Positions 1 through 7,890 are shown, counted from the first letter of the stretch. The stretch: DNA of 54,717 bases from Rhizobium sullae (GCF_900169785.1 NZ_FWER01000035.1:1-54717), one strand, 5' to 3'. The notes: generated from the sequence alone by a model not told the origin. Translations and numbers: made by a program.

Positions 1-262
1 CCACGATTCTTCCATGATTGAATGTTGCGTTCCTTGCGACGAATGGCGGTGCCGTTGGTTCGTATCTCATCAAGGCGGGCCATAGAAAGGGCGTCTGACC
101 GGAGCAGGAATATCATCGTTCAGACGTCGATGAGAAGGCCGTAGGAAGGTGCCGTAGACGGATTGAACGCACGGGTGGCATAGTCGCTTGCCTGCGGTTG
201 AGATTTCCCAGGCGCGTGCGCGACAGCGGCTACGGGGTTAATCGTCGTCTGGCCAATCGCAG

Positions 263-624
263 TTAGGGATAGGGCCAGCTCTGGCTGTCCATAATGAGGA
301 GGCCTGCCGAATGAATCGGGCCGACTTCACCACCGTTGCGTACCGGTGCCGTCATCGCTGCGATCATTCGGTCCCCCAGCGGGCCGGCGACAGTCTCGAA
401 GGCGGCGATCATTGCACGGTCGACCGCCTCCCGGGTGCGCACGTCGGTCAGGTAGACAACGAGTTTGGTGACGTGCTCCACTTTGCCGCCGGGTTCCTCG
501 ACGGTATGTGGCTGCCGATGTTCTTTTGCGGCGCCGAAGTCCTGAGGGCACTTCCGCGAAGGAAAATCATCCTGCCGCGCGCAACGACGGCCTGACTAAG
601 ATCGTTGCCTAGCTTCTGCTCCAT
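263..624 (-). pseudogene. Decayed RidA/YjgF-family gene
   Basis: Two minus-strand frames together resemble a RidA (YjgF/UK114) protein. The upstream frame, starting near 624, gives SQAVVARGRMIFLRG followed by a diverged stretch and NPAAK. The downstream frame gives EHVTKLVVYLTDVRTREAV, the typical second half of the fold. The joint near 480 lacks about 20 residues normally found between these blocks and shifts the frame. The C-terminus after VYLTDVR is also atypical and lacks the usual conserved end. Intact RidA proteins are about 130 residues and deaminate reactive enamine/imine intermediates; this copy cannot do so. It probably is a relic from a former catabolic operon at the module border. 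The family resemblance is clear by motif, but the exact ends are approximate. Confidence 0.6.
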
Positions 625-627
625 CTT

Positions 628-910
628 CTCGTTTCTCTTCTCCATCGGATAAGGCAAGCAATGCAGGATGACGGTTCAGGGGCAGGGGTAATCGGCGGCG
701 AGCAGCCCCCGTGGAGCGTAGGCCGGATATTCTCCTTGATGAGGATATGGCCGGCCACAACCTTGGCATCATGCCAGTCCCCGGATGAAGCTAGAGCCTC
801 GGCCGGAAAGCCAGGGAAGGCCGAGGAAGTAGACTCCGTTTTCAGAGGAGACGCCACGCTGGTGCTTCGGACGGGCCACCTCATCGACTCATGGCAAATA
901 CAATGAATGG
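628..910. other. Stretch without a supported gene
   Basis: No frame on either strand shows a recognisable family. A minus-strand open frame (884-609) contains a possibly protein-like patch (GDWHDAKVVAGHILIKENIRP), but it is interrupted and I cannot assign it. It may be decayed sequence upstream of the RidA relic. Confidence 0.4.
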
Positions 911-927
911 CTAGCCCGGCTTATTCA
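911..927 (+). repeat. 17-bp inverted repeat, left copy
   Basis: The sequence CTAGCCCGGCTTATTCA is an exact reverse complement of positions 2359-2375. The pair encloses about 1.4 kb carrying the short-chain dehydrogenase gene. The outer four bases CTAG could be either part of the repeat or a 4-bp target duplication around CCCGGCTTATTCA termini. The IS family is not determined. Confidence 0.65.
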
Positions 928-1108
928 CCGGAGCAGGACTGAAGGGTCGGCGGGAGTGGTGTAAGCGTTTGCTTTGAAGTAGAAAAGGGGGCGAACCCAG
1001 TCCTGCAACGAAGCAGAAAAAAGCGCCTCTTTATTGCAGTTCCGGCTGACCGCTACATCTAAAAAGCGATAATTCCATGGTAGAAAGTCCCCCGCTTCCG
1101 CTTCGGAG

Positions 1109-2056
1109 CTATAACGCATCATAGCGGGTATGGGTTAGCTGCTCCGACACGTCCCAGAGCCGCGTCGCAATGCTCTCTGTTCGTGCGCTACGCGGAACCT
1201 TAGCAGATGCAGGAAAACCCTTTGTTTCTCCAAGACCACCTGGACCGTAGTACATTCCGCTCTTCGCCTCCGGTGCCGTCGCCGCAAAAAGCAGCGGCAA
1301 AGCGCCTTGTTCGCCTGAATGGAGGACAAGTGACCCCAGCAAGCGAAACAGGAGGGGCACCTTGTTTTCTTCTGATCTGTTGATTCCCCGCGCCGACAGG
1401 TCCGAGCGCGCCAAGCCCGGATGGGCGGCAATGCTCTGGATACCCCATTGTTCTGCCATGCTGCGGCGATGAAGCTCGATCGAAAAGATGAGGTTCGCCA
1501 GTTTCGACTGCCCATATGCAGCCATTGGCTTGTATTCCCGTTCGGACTGCAAGTCGTCAAAGTTGATCTTCCCGCGGTTAGCCGCGAGCGCACAGACGTT
1601 AACAACGCGCGAATCATCCCCTTTGCGCAAAAGCGGCATCAGATTTGCTGTCAGCGCAAAATGCCCGAGATAATTCGTTCCGAATTGCAGCTCGAAACCA
1701 TCCTTCGTCACTTGGCGGCGCGGCGACATTATCACTGCAGCGTTGTTGATGAGGACATCTATCCGTTCACATCGCGCCCGCAGCTGTTCCCCGCAAGCCT
1801 CAACAGAACTGAGTTCCGCAAGGTCAAGCTGTTCAAAGTGAAGGATCGCCCCTGGGATTTTTTCGCGGATAAGCCCGATGGAAGTCTCGCCCCTGACTCT
1901 ATCGCGCCCGGCAAAGATGATCTCCGCACCAGCACGCGCCAGTGCTAAGGCACATTCATAGCCTAGCCCAGCGGTGCCGGTGATAACGATCACGCGCCCG
2001 CGCTGAGAGGGGATGTTGGCTGCTGTCCAGCAGTCTCTTTTTCTTGCATCGGTCAT
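1109..2056 (-). CDS. Short-chain dehydrogenase/reductase, probably catalytically impaired
   Basis: A 315-residue protein of the SDR superfamily, closest in style to the retinol-dehydrogenase/oxidoreductase group with an N-terminal WTAANIP before the Rossmann strand. NNA (active-site Asn region, about residue 105) and the YGQSK Tyr/Lys pair (about 180) are present. Two key features are abnormal. The cofactor glycine motif reads TGTAGLG, one residue shorter than TGxxxGxG. The position normally holding the catalytic Ser (VVNVSSLA in relatives) reads VVNVCALA, so the Ser is Ala. Either change alone would be expected to hurt activity. The gene lies alone inside a 17-bp inverted repeat. It may be a decaying gene or a protein with a non-enzymatic role. 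Confidence 0.8.
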   Translation of the reverse strand: MTDARKRDCWTAANIPSQRGRVIVITGTAGLGYECALALARAGAEIIFAGRDRVRGETSIGLIREKIPGAILHFEQLDLAELSSVEACGEQLRARCERIDVLINNAAVIMSPRRQVTKDGFELQFGTNYLGHFALTANLMPLLRKGDDSRVVNVCALAANRGKINFDDLQSEREYKPMAAYGQSKLANLIFSIELHRRSMAEQWGIQSIAAHPGLARSDLSARGINRSEENKVPLLFRLLGSLVLHSGEQGALPLLFAATAPEAKSGMYYGPGGLGETKGFPASAKVPRSARTESIATRLWDVSEQLTHTRYDAL

Positions 2057-2541
2057 TCAACCTTCCTTTCACAAATGAACCTGAACTTTTGCTGGCATGA
2101 GTAAATGGTGATGTGGCGGATCCGCATCGCCTTCGCATCCGCCTATCCCGACGCCGCCCTCTTCAGGACCATCGCAAGCGCGCTTAGGCCCGCTCCGACA
2201 TAGTAGGCGCGGCCGTGCCGCCGAACCCCGGAGCTCCGTCCACCAACCTCGCAAACCTCACGATCGTCCGCGATGCAACAGGCGCCGCGGCAGCGCCCGT
2301 CCTGTTCACGCCGCCAGGGCCGCTCGGCTCCAGAACCCGACCGTTACCCGCACCCTCATGAATAAGCCGGGCTAGGCACGCAGGTTGAGTATCAACGCTG
2401 CCGACTTTGCTGCAAAACCGCTGGGGATCGCCGCCTTGCAGGCGGAAGCGCGAAGAGACGGCGACGTGGCAAACGGGTGCGCCTGACTATACTGGAACTC
2501 ATGCTCTCCTGTGCCCCCTGATCGGCAAAGGAGCAGCCCCT
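2057..2541. other. Intergenic stretch with a probable transposase tail
   Basis: No complete gene is seen. On the plus strand from about 2102 to 2200 a frame reads MWRIRIAFAYPDAALFRTI and then stops, which looks like the C-terminal tail of a transposase, perhaps IS1380-like. It is cut off on its left by the start region of the dehydrogenase gene. It is followed by GC-rich non-coding sequence up to the right inverted repeat. The family assignment is uncertain. Confidence 0.35.
2359..2375 (-). repeat. 17-bp inverted repeat, right copy
   Basis: TGAATAAGCCGGGCTAG is the exact inverse of positions 911-927. Its first ten bases, TGAATAAGCC, are also shared with the terminus of the IS3 relic ending at 16832. 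This leaves open whether these are ends of one element or of two flanking elements. Confidence 0.65.
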
Positions 2542-4245
2542 TCACAAGGTTACCTCGGCTTGTTGGTTGGCTTTACCATCTTCTCTGGCATCCAGACGCC
2601 CTGTCACAATATCAATTATGTGTGCCGCATCAATGTCATCATTTCCGCGCCAAGCAACGACTTGATCAGGGCGGATGAGAATGAGGGGTTGATGGTAAAG
2701 ACCGAGAATATCGTTCGAATCGACATCGAGGACCGTCAGATCCATACCCGCATTTGCAGCTGCTTCGATGAATTTCCCGCCACGATTTGAAAACGGTTGA
2801 AGTCGCAGTAGCGTCCACTCAAAGCCAAAACGATCGTACAGCGAGACTCGGTTATCCAACCAAAGATGTGGAGCGCGTCCACCTGGGGCCGCAGTGGGAT
2901 TGTAGACATTCGGAAGGTCCGCATTCGGAGCGAGCGGCTCGGAGCAGATTACTGGCGAGTGATCGTAGCGCGCGCCGAAAGTAATGCCAGGTATGTTGAA
3001 TTCCGCGCGCCCGTGCGCTTCAAGGTATCCGCCCGCTTCCTTGCGCAGCGCCGTTCCCGTCTCAGAGTCGTCTTCCAGTGCGGTCTTCGGGGTATAGCTC
3101 CCGATTGACTCGGCGAATTGCTTGGCGAAGCCGGTATTGCGAACAGCCACGGGACGTCTCTCGATCTCGTAGGTCGCAAGCAGCGAGGGCGGCGCTTTTC
3201 CCTTGATCACCGCGGCGAGTTTCCAACCAAGATTGACGGCATCATCGATGGCCGTGTTGTAGCCCAGACCACCTGCAGGTGTGAAAAGGTGAACAGCGTC
3301 GCCTCCGAGTAGGACGCGCCCGACCTGATAGCGCTCAGCCACAAGGGCATAACCAGCCATCCACGTTCCGCGTGAGAGGATTTCGGCCTGAACGGGGTAG
3401 CCGACGGCCGACTGGAACATGGCGAGTGCCTGCTCGTCGGAAATGTCCTCGTCCTTTTCTCCGTCCCGTAGTTGCGTGTGGAACGCAAACTCGCCCTTGC
3501 CGTCCACAGCCGCCATGAAGGCGCGTCTATCGCAGTTGAAGGTGACATTCATCCAAGCCGGAGGAAACGGCACAACGTCATAAAACTGCGGGCATCGCAG
3601 ATAGAGCGCAAACATGCGGCCGCCAAAGAAGTCTCTTACGGCGCCGCCATCCCCTTCGTAACGGATGCCGAGGGTTTTGCGTACGAAACTTTTTGCCCCA
3701 TCTCCCCCGATCAGGTAGTTGCAGCGGACGGAACGTGTGGCCCCATCTTCGGTCCGCGTCGCCTTGACAACAACGCCCTCTCCATTGTCGTCGAATCCGG
3801 AAATACGCCAGCCGTAGTTCACCGATATGGCGTCCAACGCTTCGGCATGGCGGCGGAGAACCTGCTCGACGAACTTTTGCGAGACGCGGTGTGGCAGCTC
3901 GGCCGCACTCCAGGACCCCGACAGAGTAGTCACCTTTTCGCGAGCTTCCTTTGCCGAGGGCAACCGGAAACGGGCAAGTTCATGCCGGCAATATCGGGTG
4001 AAATAAGCGATATCGGTGGGAAAGTCGCCTGGCAGGCCCAGAGCACGTATTTCCTCTGCAAAGCCTAGCCGCCGATAATGCTCCATCGTTCTGGCCTGAG
4101 TCGCGTTTGCCTGTGGATTGACCGCAGTCGAAGGCTTCTCATCGAATATGACAGCCGAAATCCCTCGGCGCCCGAGCTCATTTGCGAGCATCAGGCCGAA
4201 TGGGCCGCCGCCTGCAATAGCGACATCATAAGCTTCCTCGGTCAC
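2542..4245 (-). CDS. FAD-dependent aromatic hydroxylase (PheA/TfdB family)
   Basis: A 567-residue flavoprotein monooxygenase of the phenol/2,4-dichlorophenol hydroxylase type. The N-terminal GGGPFG FAD-binding motif, the central LIGGDGAKS (DG motif) and GGDAVHLFTPAGGLG (GD motif) are all intact, and a C-terminal thioredoxin-like domain is present. I choose the GTG at 4245 because GGGAGGT stands just upstream and the FAD motif then begins about 10 residues in; a frame open to 4347 would overlap MarR and the promoter. With hydroxyquinol dioxygenase and maleylacetate reductase facing it across the MarR gene, a role hydroxylating resorcinol or a related phenol to hydroxyquinol is a reasonable inference. 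The substrate is not shown by sequence. A TTGACA/TATATT promoter with an embedded operator-like site precedes it. Confidence 0.88.
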   Translation of the reverse strand: MTEEAYDVAIAGGGPFGLMLANELGRRGISAVIFDEKPSTAVNPQANATQARTMEHYRRLGFAEEIRALGLPGDFPTDIAYFTRYCRHELARFRLPSAKEAREKVTTLSGSWSAAELPHRVSQKFVEQVLRRHAEALDAISVNYGWRISGFDDNGEGVVVKATRTEDGATRSVRCNYLIGGDGAKSFVRKTLGIRYEGDGGAVRDFFGGRMFALYLRCPQFYDVVPFPPAWMNVTFNCDRRAFMAAVDGKGEFAFHTQLRDGEKDEDISDEQALAMFQSAVGYPVQAEILSRGTWMAGYALVAERYQVGRVLLGGDAVHLFTPAGGLGYNTAIDDAVNLGWKLAAVIKGKAPPSLLATYEIERRPVAVRNTGFAKQFAESIGSYTPKTALEDDSETGTALRKEAGGYLEAHGRAEFNIPGITFGARYDHSPVICSEPLAPNADLPNVYNPTAAPGGRAPHLWLDNRVSLYDRFGFEWTLLRLQPFSNRGGKFIEAAANAGMDLTVLDVDSNDILGLYHQPLILIRPDQVVAWRGNDDIDAAHIIDIVTGRLDAREDGKANQQAEVTL

Positions 4246-4275
4246 GGCGTACCTCCCATTTTCCGCAATCGCAGA

Positions 4276-4305
4276 AATATAGTAAGGTAACCGGACTAAT
4301 GTCAA
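4276..4305 (-). promoter_or_regulatory. Promoter of the FAD monooxygenase with MarR operator-like site
   Basis: Reading the minus strand, TTGACA (4305-4300) and TATATT (4281-4276) are separated by 18 bp. The spacer is almost filled by AAGGTAACCGGACTAA (plus strand 4284-4299), which recurs in nearly the same form at 4873-4887 beside the other promoter of the module. A repressor bound here would block RNA polymerase. The assignment to the adjacent MarR is inference. Confidence 0.6.
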
Positions 4306-4306
4306 T

Positions 4307-4768
4307 CTATTGGCGGCTCTTCGTGTCCACTGTCTGATTCTCAACATATTTGCCGAGAACCTCGATCATCAGATCCACCATCGCCGAGCCAAGCTCGTCG
4401 CGCATTTCTTTCTCAGCGACTTCCAGGCTCTCCTGGAAAGCCTCGAGCCATTCCAGTCCCTTTTCGGTGAAGCACACAAGCTTAGCTCGGCCGTCCGACG
4501 GATCGCGACGCTTTTCGATCAGCCCGGTTTGCTCTACCTGGTCCACCAGCTCGCTCATCGACTGCTTCGTTAGCGAGGCGCGCCGGGCCAATTCGGTCAG
4601 GCGGGTTCCGTCCTCATCGAGATTACGGGTCAGATTTATATGAGCCGCGGTAAGTTCGCTGTGACCGTTTGATCTCAAGTTGTCGATGATACGGCCCTCG
4701 AACAGTCTGACAGCCTCATTCATCCGACGCCCGATGTTGTTCCGCCGCCATGCGTTTCGTAAAATCAT
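4307..4768 (-). CDS. MarR-family transcriptional regulator
   Basis: A 153-residue winged-helix regulator. The recognition helix region (LTELARRASLTKQSMSELVDQVEQ) and the wing with the family-typical DPSDGRAK motif are intact. It lies upstream of and in the same direction as the FAD monooxygenase, and divergent from the maleylacetate reductase/hydroxyquinol dioxygenase operon. MarR proteins are known regulators of resorcylate/resorcinol and of vanillate/syringate O-demethylation genes. Here it probably represses both transcription units through the shared AGGTAWCCGRACTAA sites and is released by an aromatic ligand. The ATG at 4768 has GAGGAT about 8 bases upstream. Confidence 0.88.
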   Translation of the reverse strand: MILRNAWRRNNIGRRMNEAVRLFEGRIIDNLRSNGHSELTAAHINLTRNLDEDGTRLTELARRASLTKQSMSELVDQVEQTGLIEKRRDPSDGRAKLVCFTEKGLEWLEAFQESLEVAEKEMRDELGSAMVDLMIEVLGKYVENQTVDTKSRQ

Positions 4769-4841
4769 GCTCGGTATCCTCGATGATGCGCCGCGAAGAT
4801 AAAACGTCTCCAGCGCAATTCCAGCCCCTGAGTCAATGTGA

Positions 4842-4887
4842 TTGACAGTGTTGACGGCTCAGTTGTATGGTCAGGTATCCGAACTAA
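4842..4887 (+). promoter_or_regulatory. Promoter of the hydroxyquinol operon with second operator-like site
   Basis: TTGACA (4842-4847) and TATGGT (4866-4871) are separated by 18 bp and followed directly by AGGTATCCGAACTAA (4873-4887). That box matches 13 of 15 bases of the site in the FAD monooxygenase promoter. Its position at the expected start of transcription fits repression. Confidence 0.5.
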
Positions 4888-4921
4888 AGTAGATCGGCAA
4901 GTTCGTTGCCGCAGGAGGAGA

Positions 4922-4999
4922 ATGCGCTTGGAAAGGGCTGTCGCCGATAGGGGCCGGCGCGGCCTGTGGTTCGTCCGTCAGTTGCCGCCTGCTTTCTGA
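4922..4999 (+). CDS. Possible 25-residue leader peptide or truncated gene start
   Basis: A short frame begins with ATG directly after an excellent ribosome-binding site (AGGAGGAG) and is the first frame after the operon promoter. It encodes an Arg-rich 25-residue peptide, which I do not recognise. Because the following gene is a fusion of two truncated genes, this may be what is left of the original first gene of the operon rather than a functional leader. The remaining sequence to 5114 shows nothing further. Confidence 0.25.
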   Translation: MRLERAVADRGRRGLWFVRQLPPAF

Positions 5000-5114
5000 G
5001 TTTCATGAGCGCACCTGAGCCGCTGCCTGTCTTGCGCACGGCGGTCGGGATTTAACTCCTGCGCCAGGGATGGTGCGGGACGGATGTTAACATTCTGAGG
5101 AGGATAAGCATACA

Positions 5115-5537
5115 ATGGTAAAGGCGAACGGCGGCAAATCGCTGCAGAATATGGTCGATGAAAAGAACAATGATCTGGTCGACCATTTCTTCAATGACAC
5201 GGTGGCGCCGCATTATCGCGCCCGAACAGGTCTCACCGCCCCGCTCATCCCGCCCGAAGTGATCGATGACAAAGAGGCGGCAGCATCCGTGATTGCAGCA
5301 GTAACCGAGACGAACGGATCTCTTGAGAGGGAAACGGGCGTCCAGCCGGGGCTCGTGGTTGCCATCGTCGGCGACGCTCCGGCGAGCCACGCCTATGTGG
5401 ACCACACGAGCAAGATGGCCAACCAGTGCGGGTTCAATTCGATCCAGCATAACCTAGGTGAAGAGACGACGCAGGAAGAGCTTGAAGACCAAAATGAGCT
5501 CAGCCAGACCGTCCTCATGAGAGAGAGCCATGCGTGA
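5115..5537 (+). pseudogene. Chimeric relic: O-demethylase (LigM/DesA-like) N-terminus fused to FolD N-terminus
   Basis: A 140-residue open frame made of two unrelated gene starts. Residues 1-49 (GGKSLQNMVDEKNN, VDHFFNDTVAPHYRARTGL, IPPEV) resemble the extreme N-terminus of tetrahydrofolate-dependent aromatic O-demethylases of the GcvT fold. Residues 50-125 (IDDKEAAASVIAAVTE, ETGVQPGLVVAIVGDAPASHAYV, CGFNSIQH) resemble the N-terminus of FolD, methylenetetrahydrofolate dehydrogenase/cyclohydrolase. In FolD the motif YVxxKxK carries the catalytic Lys; here it reads YVDHTSK, so that Lys is Thr98. Both parent proteins are truncated to a small fraction of their length. An in-frame deletion of a demethylase-folD cluster is the simplest explanation. 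It has an RBS (GAGGAGG) and its stop overlaps the start of maleylacetate reductase, so it may still be translated and couple translation. Confidence 0.75.
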
Positions 5538-6591
5538 GTTTCTATACATCGGTAATACGGCGCGCGTTATCTTCGGTTGCGGAACGATTTCCAAGTTGGC
5601 TAATGAGATACGTCAGCTTGGCGCGAGCCGCGCGCTCATCCTGTCGACCCCTTTTCAGCGCAATGATGCTGAGGCGCTCGCTCAAAAGCTTGGAGCCCTT
5701 GCAGCCGGAGTGTTCACGCGGGCAACGATGCATACTCCCGTCGAAGTGACGATGGAGGCCATTTCGGTCTACGACAAGCTTGAGGCGGATTGCATCGTCT
5801 CGTTCGGTGGAGGATCGACGATCGGCCTGGGCAAGGCCATTGCCTATAGGAACGATGCGCCACAGCTCGTCGTCGCGACGACCTATGCAGGCTCGGAGGT
5901 TACACCGATCCTCGGGCAGACCGAAAATGGCATCAAAACGACGGTTCGAGCCCCTTCAATACTTCCTGAAACAGTCATCTACGATCCCGAACTAACCTAC
6001 AACCTGCCCATTGCAATGAGTGTCACGAGCGGCCTCAATGCCATGGCGCATGCAGTGGAGGGTCTCTATGCTCAGGATCGTAATCCAATAGCCTCGATTA
6101 TGGCATTGGAGGGGATAGGGGCTCTCCACAAAGCCCTTCCGGCAATAGTCGCGAATCCGCAGGATACCGCTGCCCGCGCACACGCGCTCTACGGTTCTTG
6201 GCTTTGTGGTGCCATTCTGGGCACGGTCGGAATGGCTCTGCATCATAAGCTCTGTCACACGCTGGGGGGAAGCTTTGATCTGCCGCATGCGGAAACTCAC
6301 GCCATTCTTCTCCCGCACACGATAGCCTACACAGAAGCAGCGGTTCCGGACCTGCTCGCACCCGTGGCGGAAATACTCGGAGCGCGACGTGCTGGTACGG
6401 GTCTTTATGATTTCGCGCTTGGTATTGGCGCGCCGATGAGGCTCCGCGATTTAGGAGTGACCGCTCAAGATCTTGATACAGCAGCGGAAATGGCCATGAG
6501 CAATCCCTACTGGAATCCGCGCCCGCTGGAGCCCGCTGCAATCCGGGACTTGCTTCAGAAGGCATGGAAAGGAGAAAGGCCCAGTTCGTAG
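5530..6591 (+). CDS. Maleylacetate reductase
   Basis: A 353-residue iron-type alcohol dehydrogenase family protein of maleylacetate-reductase length. The cofactor motif FGGGSTIGLGKA (about 96-107) and the conserved His-rich C-terminal segment (GMALHHKLCHTLGG, LPHAETHAILLPH) are present. It reduces maleylacetate to 3-oxoadipate with NAD(P)H and acts directly after hydroxyquinol 1,2-dioxygenase, encoded next door. Its ATG overlaps the end of the upstream chimeric relic, indicating translational coupling. Its identity is firm from sequence character plus context. Confidence 0.93.
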   Translation: MREFLYIGNTARVIFGCGTISKLANEIRQLGASRALILSTPFQRNDAEALAQKLGALAAGVFTRATMHTPVEVTMEAISVYDKLEADCIVSFGGGSTIGLGKAIAYRNDAPQLVVATTYAGSEVTPILGQTENGIKTTVRAPSILPETVIYDPELTYNLPIAMSVTSGLNAMAHAVEGLYAQDRNPIASIMALEGIGALHKALPAIVANPQDTAARAHALYGSWLCGAILGTVGMALHHKLCHTLGGSFDLPHAETHAILLPHTIAYTEAAVPDLLAPVAEILGARRAGTGLYDFALGIGAPMRLRDLGVTAQDLDTAAEMAMSNPYWNPRPLEPAAIRDLLQKAWKGERPSS

Positions 6592-6610
6592 CGAAGGAGC
6601 CCCTTGGGCG

Positions 6611-7546
6611 ATGGCATCATGCGTAGAGTTGGGCTCAGCCGCTGTGCAGACAACGCAACTCGAGGCCGGAATCAGACGAAGTCTTTCAATGACGGGAGGA
6701 ACAGCATTGATAGGTTATTTCACGGAAGGCGCCTCGGTCGAGGGAGTGAACGAGCGGATGGCCGCTGACATCGACCCTCGTCTGAGAGAGATTATGAGCT
6801 CGCTTGTGAAACATCTTCACGCTTTCATTAAAGAGGCCCGTATTTCGCAGCAGGAATGGGAAGCTGCGATCCGGTTTCTCACCGAAACCGGTAGGATTTG
6901 TTCAGAAGAACGGCAGGAGTTCATTCTCCTATCTGACACTCTTGGGGTCTCTATGCTGGTGGATGCCATCAACAACCGCAGGCAGCCAGGCGCCACGGAA
7001 AATACCGTGCTTGGGCCGTTCCATGTGGCTGGAGCGCCTCATCGCAAGATGGGGGATTGCATTACGCTAGACGGCAAGGGCGAAAGCTGTCTTTTCGAGG
7101 GAATAGTTGCCGATCTGGATGGTCATCCGGTCCAAGGTGCAAGTATCGATGTCTGGTCGGATAACGCTGATGGTTATTACGATGTGCAGCAACCTGCGCT
7201 TCAGCCCCAGTGGAACAACCGCGGTATTTTTGTGACCGGCGCCGATGGCCGTTACAGTTTCATCGGGATCAAGCCCGTATCGTATCCTATTCCAGACGAC
7301 GGCCCGGTCGGCCAGATGTTGAACCATCTCGGCCGGCATCCCTACAGGCCGGCGCATATGCATTATATCGTCATTGCGACAGGCTTCCAGAAGGTCGTAA
7401 CCCATACCTTCGTTGGAGACGACGTCTACCTTTCATCTGATGCGGTGTTTGGCGTCAAAGAGACCTTGATAGCGCCATATGAACGTGTCGTGGACGGAGA
7501 AACCGAATGGCGTTCACCGTTCAATTTCGTCCTCAACCCCATATAG
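6611..7546 (+). CDS. Hydroxyquinol 1,2-dioxygenase (intradiol)
   Basis: An intradiol ring-cleavage dioxygenase converting hydroxyquinol to maleylacetate. An N-terminal helical dimerisation domain (IMSSLVKHLHAFIKEARIS) precedes the beta-sandwich catalytic domain. The Fe(III) ligands are visible as Tyr in DNADGYYD and Tyr-His-His in HPYRPAHMH. The start is uncertain. The ATG at 6611 gives 311 residues, but a TTG at 6707 follows GGGAGG with seven-base spacing and begins just before LIGYFTEG, where relatives start (279 residues). I think 6707 is quite possibly the true start. It is co-transcribed with maleylacetate reductase upstream and the tautomerase-like gene downstream. Confidence 0.92.
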   Translation: MASCVELGSAAVQTTQLEAGIRRSLSMTGGTALIGYFTEGASVEGVNERMAADIDPRLREIMSSLVKHLHAFIKEARISQQEWEAAIRFLTETGRICSEERQEFILLSDTLGVSMLVDAINNRRQPGATENTVLGPFHVAGAPHRKMGDCITLDGKGESCLFEGIVADLDGHPVQGASIDVWSDNADGYYDVQQPALQPQWNNRGIFVTGADGRYSFIGIKPVSYPIPDDGPVGQMLNHLGRHPYRPAHMHYIVIATGFQKVVTHTFVGDDVYLSSDAVFGVKETLIAPYERVVDGETEWRSPFNFVLNPI

Positions 7547-7557
7547 GAGACATTCCG

Positions 7558-7890
7558 ATGCCGAATGTGAAGATTTACCTGGATCATAGCCTGCCTGAGC
7601 AAGTCCGTCTCGATATCCAAGCAACTCTGGCGGCGTTGGGTAACGTGCTCTGCGCGAGGTTGCAGGTGGAAATGACCGCTTGCCAATTCGCAATCATGCC
7701 GGTGTATGCTATGGCCGGTCTCCCGAGCGTGAATGTTGAGCTTGCTATTCTGCCTAAACCAGAGCGCACTCGCAAAAGACTCGAAGACCTCGCAGAGGAG
7801 ATTCAGCGATTGGTCGGCGAAGCTGCAGGAACGCATGTCGCCGTTCGGATGGTTCTTCTTGATCCAACGACCTACATAGCATTAAAATAA
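7558..7890 (+). CDS. Tautomerase-superfamily small protein
   Basis: A 110-residue protein starting MPNVKIYLD after a good RBS (AGGAG). A Pro immediately after the initiator Met is the catalytic general base of 4-oxalocrotonate tautomerase/MIF-type enzymes, and the start pattern plus alpha/beta character match that superfamily. A longer frame open to 7507 would bury the Pro, so the ATG at 7558 is preferred. It is the last gene of the hydroxyquinol operon, 11 bases after the dioxygenase. A role in tautomerising an enol product such as maleylacetate is plausible but not established. Family confidence is moderate. Confidence 0.72.
   Translation: MPNVKIYLDHSLPEQVRLDIQATLAALGNVLCARLQVEMTACQFAIMPVYAMAGLPSVNVELAILPKPERTRKRLEDLAEEIQRLVGEAAGTHVAVRMVLLDPTTYIALK

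Noticed and set aside
50..105. Plus-strand segment GGAVGSYLIKAGHRKGV resembling an NAD-binding dehydrogenase N-terminus
   Set aside because: Only about 17 codons before a stop and no continuation in any frame; too short to call.
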